Assembly (NCBI GenBank): GCA_033439295.1
Contig: JAVTLE010000017.1
Location: 992,001 to 1,056,000 of the forward strand
Origin: Deuterostichococcus epilithicus
Lineage: Eukaryota > Chlorophyta > Trebouxiophyceae > Prasiolales > Stichococcaceae
Direction: 5' to 3'
DNA length: 64,000 nt
Below are positions 43,530 through 55,500 of this stretch, one piece after another (the stretch's first letter is position 1; the number at the start of each line of letters is the position of its first letter). The notes beneath the pieces are model-generated. The model saw nothing but the letters and a program-made list of their open reading frames with translations, did not search any database and was not told the DNA's origin. The translations under genes and the position numbers were made by a program.

Positions 43530-46287
43530 ATGGCGGTCGCTAGCTTCACCACTTTTGCAGTTCTGCTGGTTGCTGCGACCGCAGCGTCGGCGACGAGCAC
43601 GCAGTGGCCTATTGACACAGCCAGCCTCAGCGCAGGTGCGGATGCAAATTCTGAAAACGGCGATCCTGCGTTTTGATGCTGCTGATTGTACAATCGGTTC
43701 GGGACCCGCGCACTTCGTCCAACTATACAGAGCCGCAACCAGACTTCGAATGCCGAACACTCAGGCTTCAAGGTGCCATTCAGCAGCATATATGACGCAG
43801 AACAGGTTGATCTGGCCATCCTGCAAGTCGCCAGATGCTCTGGCGTGCATTAAGCTAATCTTCTCCAGGATCGGAGCATGCTATGCTCTGTTTGACTCGC
43901 CTGAGGTCTCCGTCTCGTTGAATTTCCTGCAGTGGTTGGCGATCTGACAAAGACAGCGCAGGCAGGCAGCGATGTCGGGCGGCAGCTGCAACAAGCGGCT
44001 GTCAATTCTGCTGACGTCTTCGCCTCGCTGGGTGCGCAATGAGCAATGTTTGCACAAGAAGGCGCATAGGCAGTCCTCAAGCCTGCAACGCTGGCATGCC
44101 TCAGCCGCGTTGAACGATCGCTGCCCTCACTGACGGTGCGGCTGTCCAAAGTTGTGGTTTTTTCCGCATTTCTCCCAATGCATGCAAGCTTATGCCTGAC
44201 TCTTTCCTGCGCGCAGGGCCCATGCTACAGGGCCTGGCAGGCACCTCGGCAGCCTCCAATGCAGCGTCCAACACTGGCACCTCCGCAGCGGCGGCAGTCT
44301 CCAGCGCAGTCACCAGCCTCGGCCAGACGCTGGGCGCCAAAGTGACGTCTGTCGCCGATGTGCGCTTCCAATGCGGTTGCAACATAGATCGGGCATGGTT
44401 GGCGTTTGTCAGCTGATGCCGGCCTCGGAAGCGGCCTATTCCACTGTAGCCTTCGAGTGTCTGCAGACCTGCCAAGCGTGCACCACAGCAACCACGCCTC
44501 AGCGACGTGCAAGCAGAGCCATTGCTGCAGTACCTCGATGTCTGTTTTGCCCAGCGATCAGGTACCGAGAGCGCTAGTTATTCGCAACTTTGAAAGCGAC
44601 AGCAGGCTTTAGCATTCATGCTTTGCCGCAGGTCCAAGTGCAGCTGGAGCAGTTGCTCCTGCAATTCTGCTCTGCCGAGGAGTTCACGGCCCCTGAAGTG
44701 GTGCGCCGCCAAGATCCAAGACCCTAGCTATGCAGTCAAGACCTGTGGCAGTGGAGTGAAATTTGTCTTGCGGGCGCTGGCGGCAGTTTGTATATCTTCA
44801 GACTGGGCGCCAAAACATTGCCGACTGATCTTGCAAAGGTGCCGGCCAAATGGACGGGCAGCGGCGCGACCATCGCGCTGGTGCCGCACACCTGCCTCAT
44901 CTACCCCGAGAACAACACGCTTGCATGCTCCCCTGCACGGCTGGTGCTGTACAAGACCGCCGGTGGGTTTTCCTTCATATGGCTTCAAAAACCATGTGGA
45001 GCTGAGTTGCGAGGGTTGTGGTAGCTGCTTCAGGGCATGCGGCTCCAGTTGAGCCATGCAACCCGCTGTGTAGCTTTCCGCTGCGGCTGGCGCCACTGCA
45101 AGCACGTTCCGGCCAAGTCGTCACACCCCATGCAGCAGATATTTTCCACGATCGATGATACTAAAGGCTCCTGCACTTTCAGCAGCTTCGACCGACAGGA
45201 TGTGGGGTACGCAAAGCTGCTAAGGCTCTGTCGAGACGAGAAGCTCAGTGCAGGTCGTCATTGCAACGTTTACCTACAGGCAGCTACAACAAGGCATACA
45301 CGAGCGCTGCCGAGTGGACCGGCAAGGAGTGCAAGATTCAGGAGCAGCTGGGCAGCGGTAGCGTGCAGCTCATCGGCGGCGCCAACTACACGGTGCGCAT
45401 CTGCTTTGAAGACTTTCCGGACACCCTTGTGGATGAAACAAGTAGAAGCAGCGGCGTGCAGCTCACCAGCGACGCCAAGTTGATAACACGGTGCGCCTCC
45501 GCCTTGTCGACACCGCTTTATTTGCACACAGCTTGCCAGCTTCTCGCAAGCCAATGCAGGGAGTGGTGAAGCACCATAGCTTCGGTACGAGTCGTAAACC
45601 TCGCATTCGACTTTTGACTGTCCACGGCTTCTGCCATGCATTCGTGATGAAAATTACAGCGGGATCGCGGTGCCACTGATTTGTTGCACTGTTGCTGCCG
45701 TAACAACCGCGCCTAAGATTCTGCTTGCAGGTGACCATCCCGCAGCCAGTGCAGCTGAAGAGCCTGTGGACGCCCATCTACGCCAATGACGTCGCCGCGG
45801 CGCCGGCACCTGACGCCGGCTCCTCCGCCTCAGCAGCCGCCTCAGTGCGCTCACGCCTCCGGCCTCTGCTGTCACATGCATCCGTCTGCTCTGCCTGCCC
45901 ATGCACCGTGACCAAACTCAAAGTGATTGATGCATAGCCAATGGCACTGCATAGTACGCACACGTGGCTGCAGGCCCTTGTGTCACCACCCACCGTCAGC
46001 AGGTGATCGGCGCAGCAGGCGCCAGCAACTGCGCTATCCCTGTAACTGGATCTCGTGCACCAGCCGAATTTGCTTATTATCTGGCCTAGGTGTCCGATTC
46101 AAGCGGCAGCTCAAAGCCGACCAAGAAGCCAACTAAGAAGACATCGAAGCCGACGAAGGCATCCAAGAAGCCGTCGAAACCTACCAAGCTGACCAAGCGG
46201 CCAAGCAAGATGCCGACCAAGGCGTCGATGAGCGGCGGCAGCGTGTCCACCAATGCGGGCGGCAGCTCTGCCAACGCAGGCAGGTAG
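43530..46287 (+). CDS. secreted protein with Cys-containing domain and Lys/Pro/Thr repeat tail
   Basis: Exons 43530-43635, 43933-44031, 44217-44359, 44632-44697, 44839-44962, 45280-45428, 45731-45844, 46090-46287 give 332 residues in frame. The first 22 or so residues are a classic signal peptide (TFAVLLVAATAASA). A helical Ala/Ser/Gln-rich segment follows, then a globular part with several Cys, for example ALVPHTCLIYPENNTLACS and YTVRICFEDF. The last exon is a basic tail of SKPTKK/SKPTKASK-type repeats (46105-46215) ending in a Gly/Ser/Asn-rich stretch. I do not recognise the family; an extracellular or cell-wall protein is the best inference, with the tail perhaps binding acidic wall polymers or silica-like polyanions. 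The exon joining 44697 to 44839 is the least certain because another open frame crosses it. Confidence 0.
45441..45505 (+). repeat. echo of exon 45280-45428 (secreted-protein gene)
   Basis: agcagcggcgtgcagctcac then cagcgacgccaagttgataac then acggtgcgcctccgcctt resembles agcggtagcgtgcagctcat then cggcggcgccaactac then acggtgcgcatctgcttt at 45352-45406. Confidence 0.
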
Positions 46288-46570
46288 ATGAGGTTTATCA
46301 TCAGGGTGAGAAGGTCACTTGAAGATTGTCTAGAAGGTGAGAAGTGGACAGCACATGGGCAGCGCTGCTTGGGCTGCACTTGAACTGCTGTTGGAGGTAT
46401 GGGGGTGGCAGAAGCAGATGTCGTGTGATGGAACAGACAGAATCTGCATGTAGTACGGGCTGCGGCAAGGTCCAGTTGAAGTGTGTCGTCAATCATATCC
46501 GACAAAAGCAACGGATGACTTCAGGCGCTGTGCGGGACGGGCCACTCTCTGAACAAGAGCAATGCCGGCG

Positions 46571-46575
46571 TGTAA
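46571..46575 (+). terminator. TGTAA polyadenylation-type signal
   Basis: 284 bp after the stop of the secreted-protein gene, followed by ataaac; likely poly(A) signal. Confidence 0.
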
Positions 46576-46674
46576 TAAACTCCTGAATGCAACTTACGAC
46601 ACTGGCGCTGCAAAGGCTGACGTGACAAGACCCTTCATCGGGCACCCAAGACTACTGGGTGCGATTGTGCAAAA

Positions 46675-46941
46675 TTGAGTCAGTGGCAGACGAACTGCGG
46701 CACGCCGCTGGTGTGTGGAGCCGCGGGGTCTGGCTGCAAGAGGTGCTGGATCCGCAAGGGCACCTGCCGCCCTGGCTGCACCCACTGCCCCGCGGGAGGC
46801 TCGCCCTGCCACCGGGGCATGGACCTGCATTTGAAAGCTTTGTGTTGGCCTCATCTGCAGTTGTCCACAGCAGCCGCCACGTTCACGGCTTGGACTGTGT
46901 GGGCTGAAACGGTGCTGATGCTGTTCAATGACATCATTTAA
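46675..46941 (+). CDS. possible Cys-rich peptide ORF, unrecognised
   Basis: An 88-codon frame with eight Cys clustered in its first half (pattern C-x5-C-x6-C-x2-C-x6-C-x3-C-x2-C-x6-C, for example GCKRCWIRKGTCRPGC), Gly- and Pro-rich between them. The spacing suggests a disulfide-rich or knotted peptide, but there is no clear signal peptide and no splice evidence. The opposite and neighbouring frames are also open, as expected in GC-rich DNA. It sits between convergent genes. Low confidence. Confidence 0.
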   Translation: MSQWQTNCGTPLVCGAAGSGCKRCWIRKGTCRPGCTHCPAGGSPCHRGMDLHLKALCWPHLQLSTAAATFTAWTVWAETVLMLFNDII

Positions 46942-47825
46942 CACCTGTGAGGCCGGCGAGGATAGCGGGTTTCACGAGCACTAGTGGTACGCAGCGGCAG
47001 TGGCATGCTGGAGAATTCGGCGCGATAGCACATGGAGCGTTGAGGCTAGGGCTCTCGGGCTGGCAGCGCAGCTCATTGGGTGGCATGCAGCCGCCATCCT
47101 GCAATGTGCACATGTCTCATCCGCTTAATGAGAGCTCGACATGCAGTCACAAGAGGTTGCCAATATCTTGCAACTGAAAATACAACAGCAAACATGCCAT
47201 CTCGAACTGCCACGCTGCATGTGCTCTACATCTCAAGCTACAACGCAAGGCGGCGCTGCTGAACCGCAAATCCTGAAGTGCTAGCGGATGCCGCAAACAC
47301 CTCCATCCATCCGTGCGGCATTCGCCTGCCACCGCCTCTTGGAGCCTTGATGCGACAGGCTCTCAAAGGACGTCATGTCGTGAGGATGATTACTAAATCA
47401 AAGGGCTGCTCTAATGTTGCACATGCCGTTCCCCTTCTGCTGAGGTGTCCCGCTGCCTGTCGATAAACACTTCTTCCCAGCACCAGTCCGATATGTTGTC
47501 TACACCTGGGCGCTGAAGGCGACCAGCATCTGATCGGGACCGCCCAAAAAAGTGCCTTATGCTGCCAGCAGAGACGAGGCGAGGCAACGATCTCGAAACC
47601 TGCTGCTTGGCATTTCGGCTGCCTTGCCATGTCGTGACAGTAATCCAAGGCACTGCTGAGGAGCACCCCTGACACGATCTGCGGTGCCCAGCACCCTGCC
47701 GCCAGCCATCTGGCATCCGAGCTGCCACCTGGCGAATGACTCGCCTCTTGCCGTGCTGGCGGCGACATGAGGAACCCCAGAAAATCTTGAAGATTTGGTT
47801 CCAATCGGCTGCCCTCCGGACTTGT

Positions 47826-50800
47826 CTACCCGTGAGCGCGGCGCCAGGCCTTGGCCTGTGCCAGCCGCTTCTTCTTTGCGGCCTGCAGTTGCACCGATTG
47901 AGGGATTAGGGTCTGGCGAACGCAGAGGCTTAACTCAGCCGTTCTCGCCCGCATTGAACACTGTGCAGATTAACCAGCTGGCCAGGCACAAGTTTGAAAA
48001 GGTGAGCGGCCGCAGCCGCTGATGTAGTGCTGATGCTGCAGGGGGATCCGGTCACCATTGACCGGATTCGCCGCACAGCACAGCCGCTGCAGCAGCAGGC
48101 AGTGCGCGCCACGATTGCTGCTGCATTGACGCATGCCTGCTGACCCGCACACGCCTGTGGTCGATGTGCCCGCCGGCGCGGGCCGCGGCAGCCTGGTCCA
48201 CAGCGCGGTGCGCGATTCCAACCGGGGCTTGCACGCATGCCGCGATGTCGTGCAGCACCGCAGCTTGAGACCTCACATGTCCAATGCCAGTCAGAATGGC
48301 CGATCCGCCTGGCACGCCTGCTCTTCGGCTTCCGCCTTAGCATCCTCGTCGCGGCCGATGCGGGCGGCGCAGCTAAATGAAGATTGGTTGCCGATGCCAT
48401 ATCAAACCAATTGTTGATCACCTGGCGAGCTCGCTCTTCGGCTTCTGCTTTCGCATCCTCGTCGCGGCCGAGACGCGCGGCACGGCGCTCCTCTGCCTCC
48501 ACCCCCGCCCAGCCGACTTCCATGCTTCGGTCGTCCGCCGGCTCGTCCCGAAACCTGTGTCGAGTGCAGTCGAGACATTAACAACAAGTTTGAACAGTTT
48601 TGGCATTTCTCTGCCTCCGCGCCCGCTCAGCCCCACCTCCATGCCACAATCGCCAGCAGGCTCGTGACGAAATCTGGTTTCAGATGACATTGGAAAGTAA
48701 TACTGGGCTAGTAATATCACAACTCAATCTCACCTAGAGGGGTCGTAGCCAGTGATCGAGCGCAGCTCCACCTGCCAGTCCTCCTCCCCTCCGCCGGCGT
48801 CGCCGCCTTCCAGAAAGTCTTCAAGCAGCCCCTCGTCGTCTTCCTCCACTTCCTCTGCTTCCCGCCGCATCGCTGCCACCGCACCGCGTCCGCCGCCGCG
48901 GCCGCCTGCCTGCTGTGCTGTCCTGAAGGCCGCGATGCCCTGCTGCTGCTGCTGCTGCTGCTGCTGCCGCTGGCCTGCCTGCTGCGCAGTTCGAAACGCC
49001 GGCGCCCCTTGCTGCTGCCGCTGCGGCGCCTGCTGCGCCGCCTGCTGCGCTGTTCTGAAGCCCAGCTGCTGCTGCTGCCGCTGCCCTGGGGAGCCGGAAC
49101 CGCCGCCACCGCCGCTGCCGCCACAACCACCAGAGGGTGCGTCCCTGGCGGCCTTTGCCGCCAGCCGCGCCGCCGCGCCAGAGAAGCGCGGGCCCTCGGC
49201 GGCCGGTGCTGGGCTGCTGCTGCCGGTGCGTGTGGTCGGTCTTGCTGCCGGAGATGCGCACCTGGCGGTGCCGCCTGCCGGGAGGTTCGAGCGCACGGCT
49301 GCGGCAAGCGCATCATTCGCCTTCTGCCGCCCTGTGACGCCTGCGGACAAATCAAACAGTACACTGGTGTCCGGGAGGCCAGCACACCCATGAAGCTCAC
49401 GGGTTTGGGGGTGCAGAGACTCCGGAAGCATGCACCACACCACGGCAGATGCAGCTTGAAGGGGCAAGGAGCGCAGCTTTGGTTTCGTCCTGAGCCTCTC
49501 GCAGCCCGCAGTCACTGAGACTAGACCGAACCTCATCAGCGCGGCTTCGCCACTTGCGCCCCGACCAGGCATGCTCAAGACCAGCGAATCCACTTGCAGG
49601 TTGGACCCACAAGATGTTCATATGACAACCAGACCAGTACCTGCGGCGGCCAGCGCCACGGCGCTGCCGCGCATGGCGACGGCCTTTCTGCCGCCACCGC
49701 CGCCGGCGCCTCGCCGGAGGGCTGACTTGGCGGCCGCCGGCTTCAGCATCCCGCCCCGCAGCTGGCTGCGCGCCCTGCGCCAGGCGACCAGAGTCGGGGT
49801 GATCAGTTGCTACAAGCTGTTGTGCCAGTATTGCCAGGTCCTCGATGAGCTATCTTACCAAACCTATGCACAGGGGGCCATGATTACTGCAAACAACTGC
49901 CTGACGCCGTCTGCAGCTGTGGCGGATCAGCAGAAATCTGGTTTCCCGCCCGAAGTGTCTGGGACGCCGCCGCCCACGTCTCCTGTGCATGGGAGGCTGC
50001 ACCTTGCAGCCCAGCTAACTACAGCAGCAGCAAGCGACAGCTAGCACCAGGCCTCACACAGCTTGACAGCCAGCTCGAAGCTTTTGGCTTGTGAGCATTC
50101 GGCAACTGCTTTTCTTTGCCTCAGCTGGCGTGGCCGTCCCAACAGCGGCATGCGCCACATGCAAAGCCTGCGCCCGCCGGCGTCCCGGCCTTCCTTCTCA
50201 GCTCAGAGTCGCACGAGCAACCAGGATCGAGAAGGTAGGGTATGTTGGCCGCACGCCTTCCAAACCCTGGAGCCCGAACTGCATGCCCAGTACCTCGTCA
50301 CCTGGCTGCACATATCACCGATGTGACAGTGTGACATTGAGCGATGTCCGAGCCCTCCATGCCACTCTCACCTCTGTGCCGCCCCCTGTTGCGTCCGCGA
50401 CGGCCCTGCCGGCCGCCTGCCGCCGAGTGGTGACGCCGCTGACTGCTGCCGCGCCGCCACCGTGCTGCCCAGGCTTCCGGCTGAGGATGCGCCGCCGCTG
50501 CCGGGCAGGCTACGCATCTCCTGGCGGCGCGCCACCGCCGCTGCCAGCCCCGCTGTCGACCGCGCCGCCGGCTGCGAGGTGGCGGCCCCCGCCTGCTGCA
50601 GCCGGGGAGCAGCAAAGAGGTGAAGTTGCAGCTGCCAGCGGGGATGAAGTTTCAGAGGCGTGTCGGGCACCCGGCGCCGTGTCTGCTGCAGCACCACTAC
50701 TTGCCTAAGAACAAGCAGAAAACCTGCATCTAGAGATGCAGGCGAGCCAGCAGCAGCCAATGGGCGGTTGGCGCGACCTTGCAAACGTCACATGCAGCCA

Positions 50801-51703
50801 AACGGCAGCCGAACATGGCCTCGGCAGTCAGTTCACACATTGCATCTCGACATCGGGTAGCCATCAACTCGCAGACAAGCACTAGAAACGCCGTCGATGA
50901 GACGCTTGCCTGTTCTCCACCGCGCGGCGGCGTCTGCAACGTGCTGCCGCTGCCGCCCCCGCTGCTCGCTCCACCAAGCGATTCGAACTCTGCCATCTGC
51001 GCCGCGATTCGCCGCTTGCGCATTTGGTCATCGTCTGTGCACCATGAGCCACAAAGGTTGCACGAATGTCGCCTTCGCTTGTGCAACCTGCGCATCGTCA
51101 CTTGCAGGATCCGTTCTAACAGCACCAGCGTGTACGGGACCTGCCAGGGTGCCAGCCAGCCTGTCCTCAACCTGCAAATTTGGCAAGATTGGGCACAGCA
51201 GCAATTGTCCGCACCCGCAGCAGCAGGCGCGGGGCTCGCCCGGCCTCCAGCGCTGCCGCAGCCGGCGCCGCCGGGCGGCTGCCTGAAAGCATGCTGCGCC
51301 CGGCTTCCGCCTCTGCTGCCCGCGGCAGGTTGCTGCGCGGCCGGCGGCGGCTCCGGCGGCCCAGGCTTCCACCCTGGAGCGGCGGACGCCAGGCGGGACG
51401 AAGTGGCACCGCCAAAGAACGACTGCCGCCTGCAGATGCATGCCGCAGCAGCGAGAGACGTTCCTCACACGCCTCGGAGCCCTCCACGCAGCTTGGTGCC
51501 ACACGATAGTGCATGAGTTGCTTGGTGCAGGAGCGTCGATTGGCGTGCACACTTGCCACGCTGCACAATTATATCAGGGACACAAGGCGGTGGCCTTGCG
51601 GCAGTCAAGCTGCAGCCGGCCGGATCAGAGTATCCCGAGAACAGCCGACTCACTGCGCCAGGCGCTGCCGAATCGCATCGAGATGCTGGCCGTCGAGCGC
51701 CAT
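47826..51703 (-). CDS. SPT2: SPT2-like chromatin protein (histone H3-H4 chaperone)
   Basis: SPT2 binds H3-H4 during transcription and suppresses cryptic initiation. Exons in transcript order: 51703-51654, 51429-51215, 51034-50910, 50595-50372, 49774-49641, 49340-48734, 48554-48422, 47882-47826; 514 residues, all phases close. Start: DAIRQRLAQRQ followed by SFFGG, like the plant SPT2 SFFGP block. The middle is low complexity and basic, with a Gln-rich repeat FRTAQQAG seen three times in 48900-49070. The C-terminal SPT2 signature is the best evidence: ITGYDPSRFRDEPADDRSME, then VEAEERRAARLGRDEDAKAE, then a basic AAKKKRLAQAK tail. The intron after 50910 would use a GC donor. The family call rests mainly on the last three exons; the N-terminal exons are inferred from phase. 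Confidence 0.
48300..48660 (-). repeat. echoes on both sides of SPT2 exon 48422-48554
   Basis: At 48318-48385 the block tcggcttccgcc then gcatcctcgtcgcggccga repeats tcggcttctgct then gcatcctcgtcgcggccga (about 48440). At 48590-48660 the block cccacctccatgc(c)ac resembles the exon start gccgacttccatgcttc. Confidence 0.
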
Positions 51704-52588
51704 CCCACCGAGCGCCACCAATGCTCAGCCAAGCGTACGAGGCAGGGGCGCGACAGTGCTTTAGGCGCCAACTGCAGGTGATGCTGAGTTGCAGCCGACG
51801 CTGGCGGAGCTGTCAGGCCGGCTGCCAATGCGGATCAGTGTGTGCTGACCGGCGTCCGCTGCTTGCTTGACTGCCCGGCTGCGGAGTTTCGTGCCGGGGT
51901 GCAGGCTGCAAGCCCTGCCAAACGGCAAGCTGGTCAAGGCAATCGAGAGATTTCTGCCAAGTGGACCTCACAGCAAATATTCAAGGTTGTGAACAAGCGG
52001 ACAGGGCGCGCCGCGCCGCGGGATGGCGTCCCAGAAGTGCACTACCCCACGCGTCGACGAGAATGCTGTGCTCAGCACCACCGATGTGCGTCAAAGCGCT
52101 TCTTTTGAGGCGTTTACTTTGCGTGTCAATCGCTATGACAACGTCGAACTGACGGTGCCAGCAATGACAGTAAGGATCCCAGTCCGCGTCAAAACACACC
52201 AGCGACGAGTAAGCGCCTATCAATGGCAGCAGTGTCTGAGTTGCGAAACAGAAGGTGTAAGCTGAAAGTGGCAACCAATGTGCGAGGCAGCGCATCTCGT
52301 GATGTGCGCCTTGTGCACTGCCTTTTGGAGGTTTGCCGGCACAAAACAACAGGAAATAAGGGCACGGACTTCTTTTCCCTTGCTGAAATAGCCCAACGGC
52401 ACTACGAGGCTAGCAACATCTTGTCTGAACGCCCTCCTTCATGCTTGAAATCAGAGCGAAGAGTGCGCTTGCTGAAACGTGTTGCCGAACGTCCGTGTGT
52501 TCTGACCCTGAATTCGCAACAGGCGCTCGACCTCCTTAGCATCAGCCTTCTCGTGTCGCGTGCCGCGGCAGCCCTGATCGCTGTGGCA
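51704..52588 (-). other. GT90 3' flank and SPT2 promoter
   Basis: 885 bp between two genes on the same strand. Open frames on + (52023-52265 and 52223-53017) overlap the GT90 end and lack support. No other feature seen. Confidence 0.
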
Positions 52589-55500
52589 TCACCTTGCGGC
52601 GGCCTGCTTTGCGGCAACACCCGGGCCCGCCGCCTGGGCCGCCGCTGCGACGCCCTGCTGCCCCGCATCGTCGGCGGGCGCTGGCGCCGGCTGTGGGCAC
52701 CCCGGCTGCACGAAGTCGGCCAGCCATGGGTACGCTGCGGCGATCAGCTTCCGATCCGACTCGAAGGGAAAGCCAAACTGCGCCAGCAGCGCCGGCCCGC
52801 TGTAGCACACCGCGCCCGGCCGCGGCGCCGCCGGAAACTCCACCAGGCTGCCGTACATTGCAAGCGCGTCCGCCAGGTAACGGCGGACGTCCTTCATGCG
52901 CACGTGCCGCCGCAAAAACTGCAGACACGGATCTGCCTTGAGAAGCTTTTCATCACAGCTACTGAGGTTGCGATCCACCAGATAGCGGCACAATCCCCAT
53001 GCGCACATGGCTGGTGATTCGCAGGAACTGCTCACGAAGTATCATGCAACACCTTTCTTTTCCGTGGGCTGCATTGGGACACATGTTGGCAAGCTGCAAT
53101 GCAGCAGGCAGGTGGAGTCTGGAGCAGGTCGCCATGCAGCAGTCAAGTACAGTTTTAGCAGCTGGCGCTGGAACCAATTGTAGACCACGATCAAGTAGTG
53201 ACAAAGGCTCACAATAGCAGCCCTGATCCCTCTCAAACTCAACGTAAGTATGCTCCCTCTGACTCCTGAGCGCCAGCCGGCAGGCCCACAACACCAGGAA
53301 ATATCCACAGCTCGTGAAACAGGAGACGACCAGCGGCGCGGCATCATGGCCTCTTCTGTCATGCACCCCATTCACCCCAAACACTCCCGAGGGCAAAGCA
53401 AGGAAAGGGTCGCCACCTCCTGGCCGTTGGCGGCGATGTCCCACGGCGCCAGATGGCCACGGCCCGTCAGACGCTCCGCAGGCGACAGCCCTGGCTCCGG
53501 CGCTGGTGCAGCCGCCTGCGTGCGGAGGTAGATGACAGTGGACAGCAGCTCAGGAGAAACTTCACTACTGCACTGCAGGTGCTGTCGGGTCAGAGGGTGC
53601 ATTGCGCCTGGCGGATGTCGAGATTCAGGAAGGCAGCTTGTGCAACCCAGCTGTGGTGCAGTGTACAGGCATTGCAGTGGTGCACACAAGCCGGTGCGCC
53701 ATGTGTGGCTAGACGCTTCTCACCGCCGCCGTTAGCGACCCACGGACTGGGAACGCAAGCTCCCTGCCCGAGGTCTGCTGCTGCCGGGCTTGGGCGGCCA
53801 GCGTCAGCGCTGCTTTTCGGTAGAGAATGCAGGTTGCAGACCCTACCTGATGCAGCGGGGCCCCGGACGGCTGGCCCTCAGCGCCCGGCGGCGCGGGCGG
53901 CTCTGGCGGCGGCGGCGGCGGCATGGTGCGGTACTTCTGGTAGGGCCTGTCGTAGGCGTCGTCCTCGGGCTGGATGCTGGGGTTCGACGGCAGCCCCGCC
54001 ACCCTGAACTCTGCCTCCATGTGCTTCACCTACAGAGCAGCGCGGTGGCGGCTGAGACCTCATGCTGAGACTGCATCACCGGGTTCGTGTCGGCATTCCT
54101 GTTGGGCCCCTGAGCAGCGCTCTGCCTGCCTGTGCTTTCAGCAGCAGAGTGGCAAGACGGCGGTACCGGGGCGAGGAGCCCAGCAGATACATCTGAGCTC
54201 CAGTCGTTTCAGTCGCTCCGTTGCAGCGCGGAGGAACGAATACTACCCAGCAGACACACCTGCATGTCTGCTGGGCACCGCCCCAGTAGTTTTGTGTATG
54301 GGAGCTGCTCCCATACAGCAGGCTGCTCGACAGGTCGGCTCCCGGCAACAGCCAAGCCCTAATCAGCCGGCAGGTCCGCGGGCCCACCTGCCGCGCGATG
54401 TCGACGCACATGCGCGGGTAGGTCAGGCTGTCCGCCGCCCCAGCAGGCGGCACCTCCACATAGTGCACCCCCGGGGTCAGCGCCCGCGCAAAGAACTCGA
54501 ACCGCGTCGGTGTCGCCGCCAGCACGACAGACCCGCACGCCAGCTTCTGCTTGAAGTTGGTGGCCCAGGCGCCGGACTCAAGGTACATGAGGTACCTGCG
54601 TGCTCAGGCGTGTTTGAAACTCACAGTTCAAGGGTTTAGATGCTGGCCTTGACAGCTACTAGCTTAGAGTTTGGCGGCACGCGATTCACCAGGTACACAT
54701 GGTACCTGTGTGAAGGGTCAAGTTTCAGACTGGGAAGTCAGGGCACCACCGAGCCGCACGTCAATTCCTGCCTGCAGCTGGTGGCCCAGACTTACTTTTA
54801 ACGAGCTGCTCTCCATGCACAAGAGCTATTTGTGTGCGCAGCATGCGTGGTTTAGAATGCAAGTTTTAGAGTGTTCTGAGGGCCCGACGATGCTCACGAA
54901 CATTCCTCCAACCAGCTGAGAGGCTCGATGAGATCGCCACAAAGCAGGGAGTGAACATCCTCTGCTTCGCGGAAGCGATTAGGCATTGCCTCACAGCTGG
55001 TCTGCCGCAGAACAGGTCCCGAAGGTCACATCGACCTTTGACAGACGAAGTGGAGTTCAGAGCACCAGTCTTACATCATGCGCTGCTGCCGGTGTGGCTT
55101 CCAGCTTGGGCGCAGCACACAGCAAAGCATTCAAGAGACGTTCATCACAAGAGCGCGACCACAGCAGTCCTGCGTTCGACTGTCGGACACTTGTGCATTG
55201 CACATTGAGAACGCGTCCGCCACTTCATGCAGTGAGGCCCCCACCGCCAGGAGCAGGCGTCGTGGAGCCGGATGTCGGGGCTCCACAGGTTGAACAGCTC
55301 CTGGTCGCGGTGGCGGAGCGCGCGGAACATCTCCGGGCATGCCGCAAACTGCCGCCGCAGCAGGTCCCGCTGCTCGGGGGAGGCGCGCCCCCGCCACATG
55401 GCCTGTATGTCATGTAAGGGCGCACAGTCAGTCGAGAGCTGGACAGCCACGCTATGACTGGTGGGTTGAAGCGGCGCCCACACCTTGTGTTACATGACCT

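Larger units (their letters stand above)
46288..47825. other. intergenic between convergent genes
   Basis: 1.5 kb. Holds a TGTAA at 46571, the doubtful Cys-rich frame at 46675-46941, and otherwise nothing I can assign. Confidence 0.

Noticed and set aside
50960-50985. Second ttcgaatc motif, tRNA-like, minus strand
   Set aside because: It is coding sequence for EFESL in the SPT2 exon 50910-51034.
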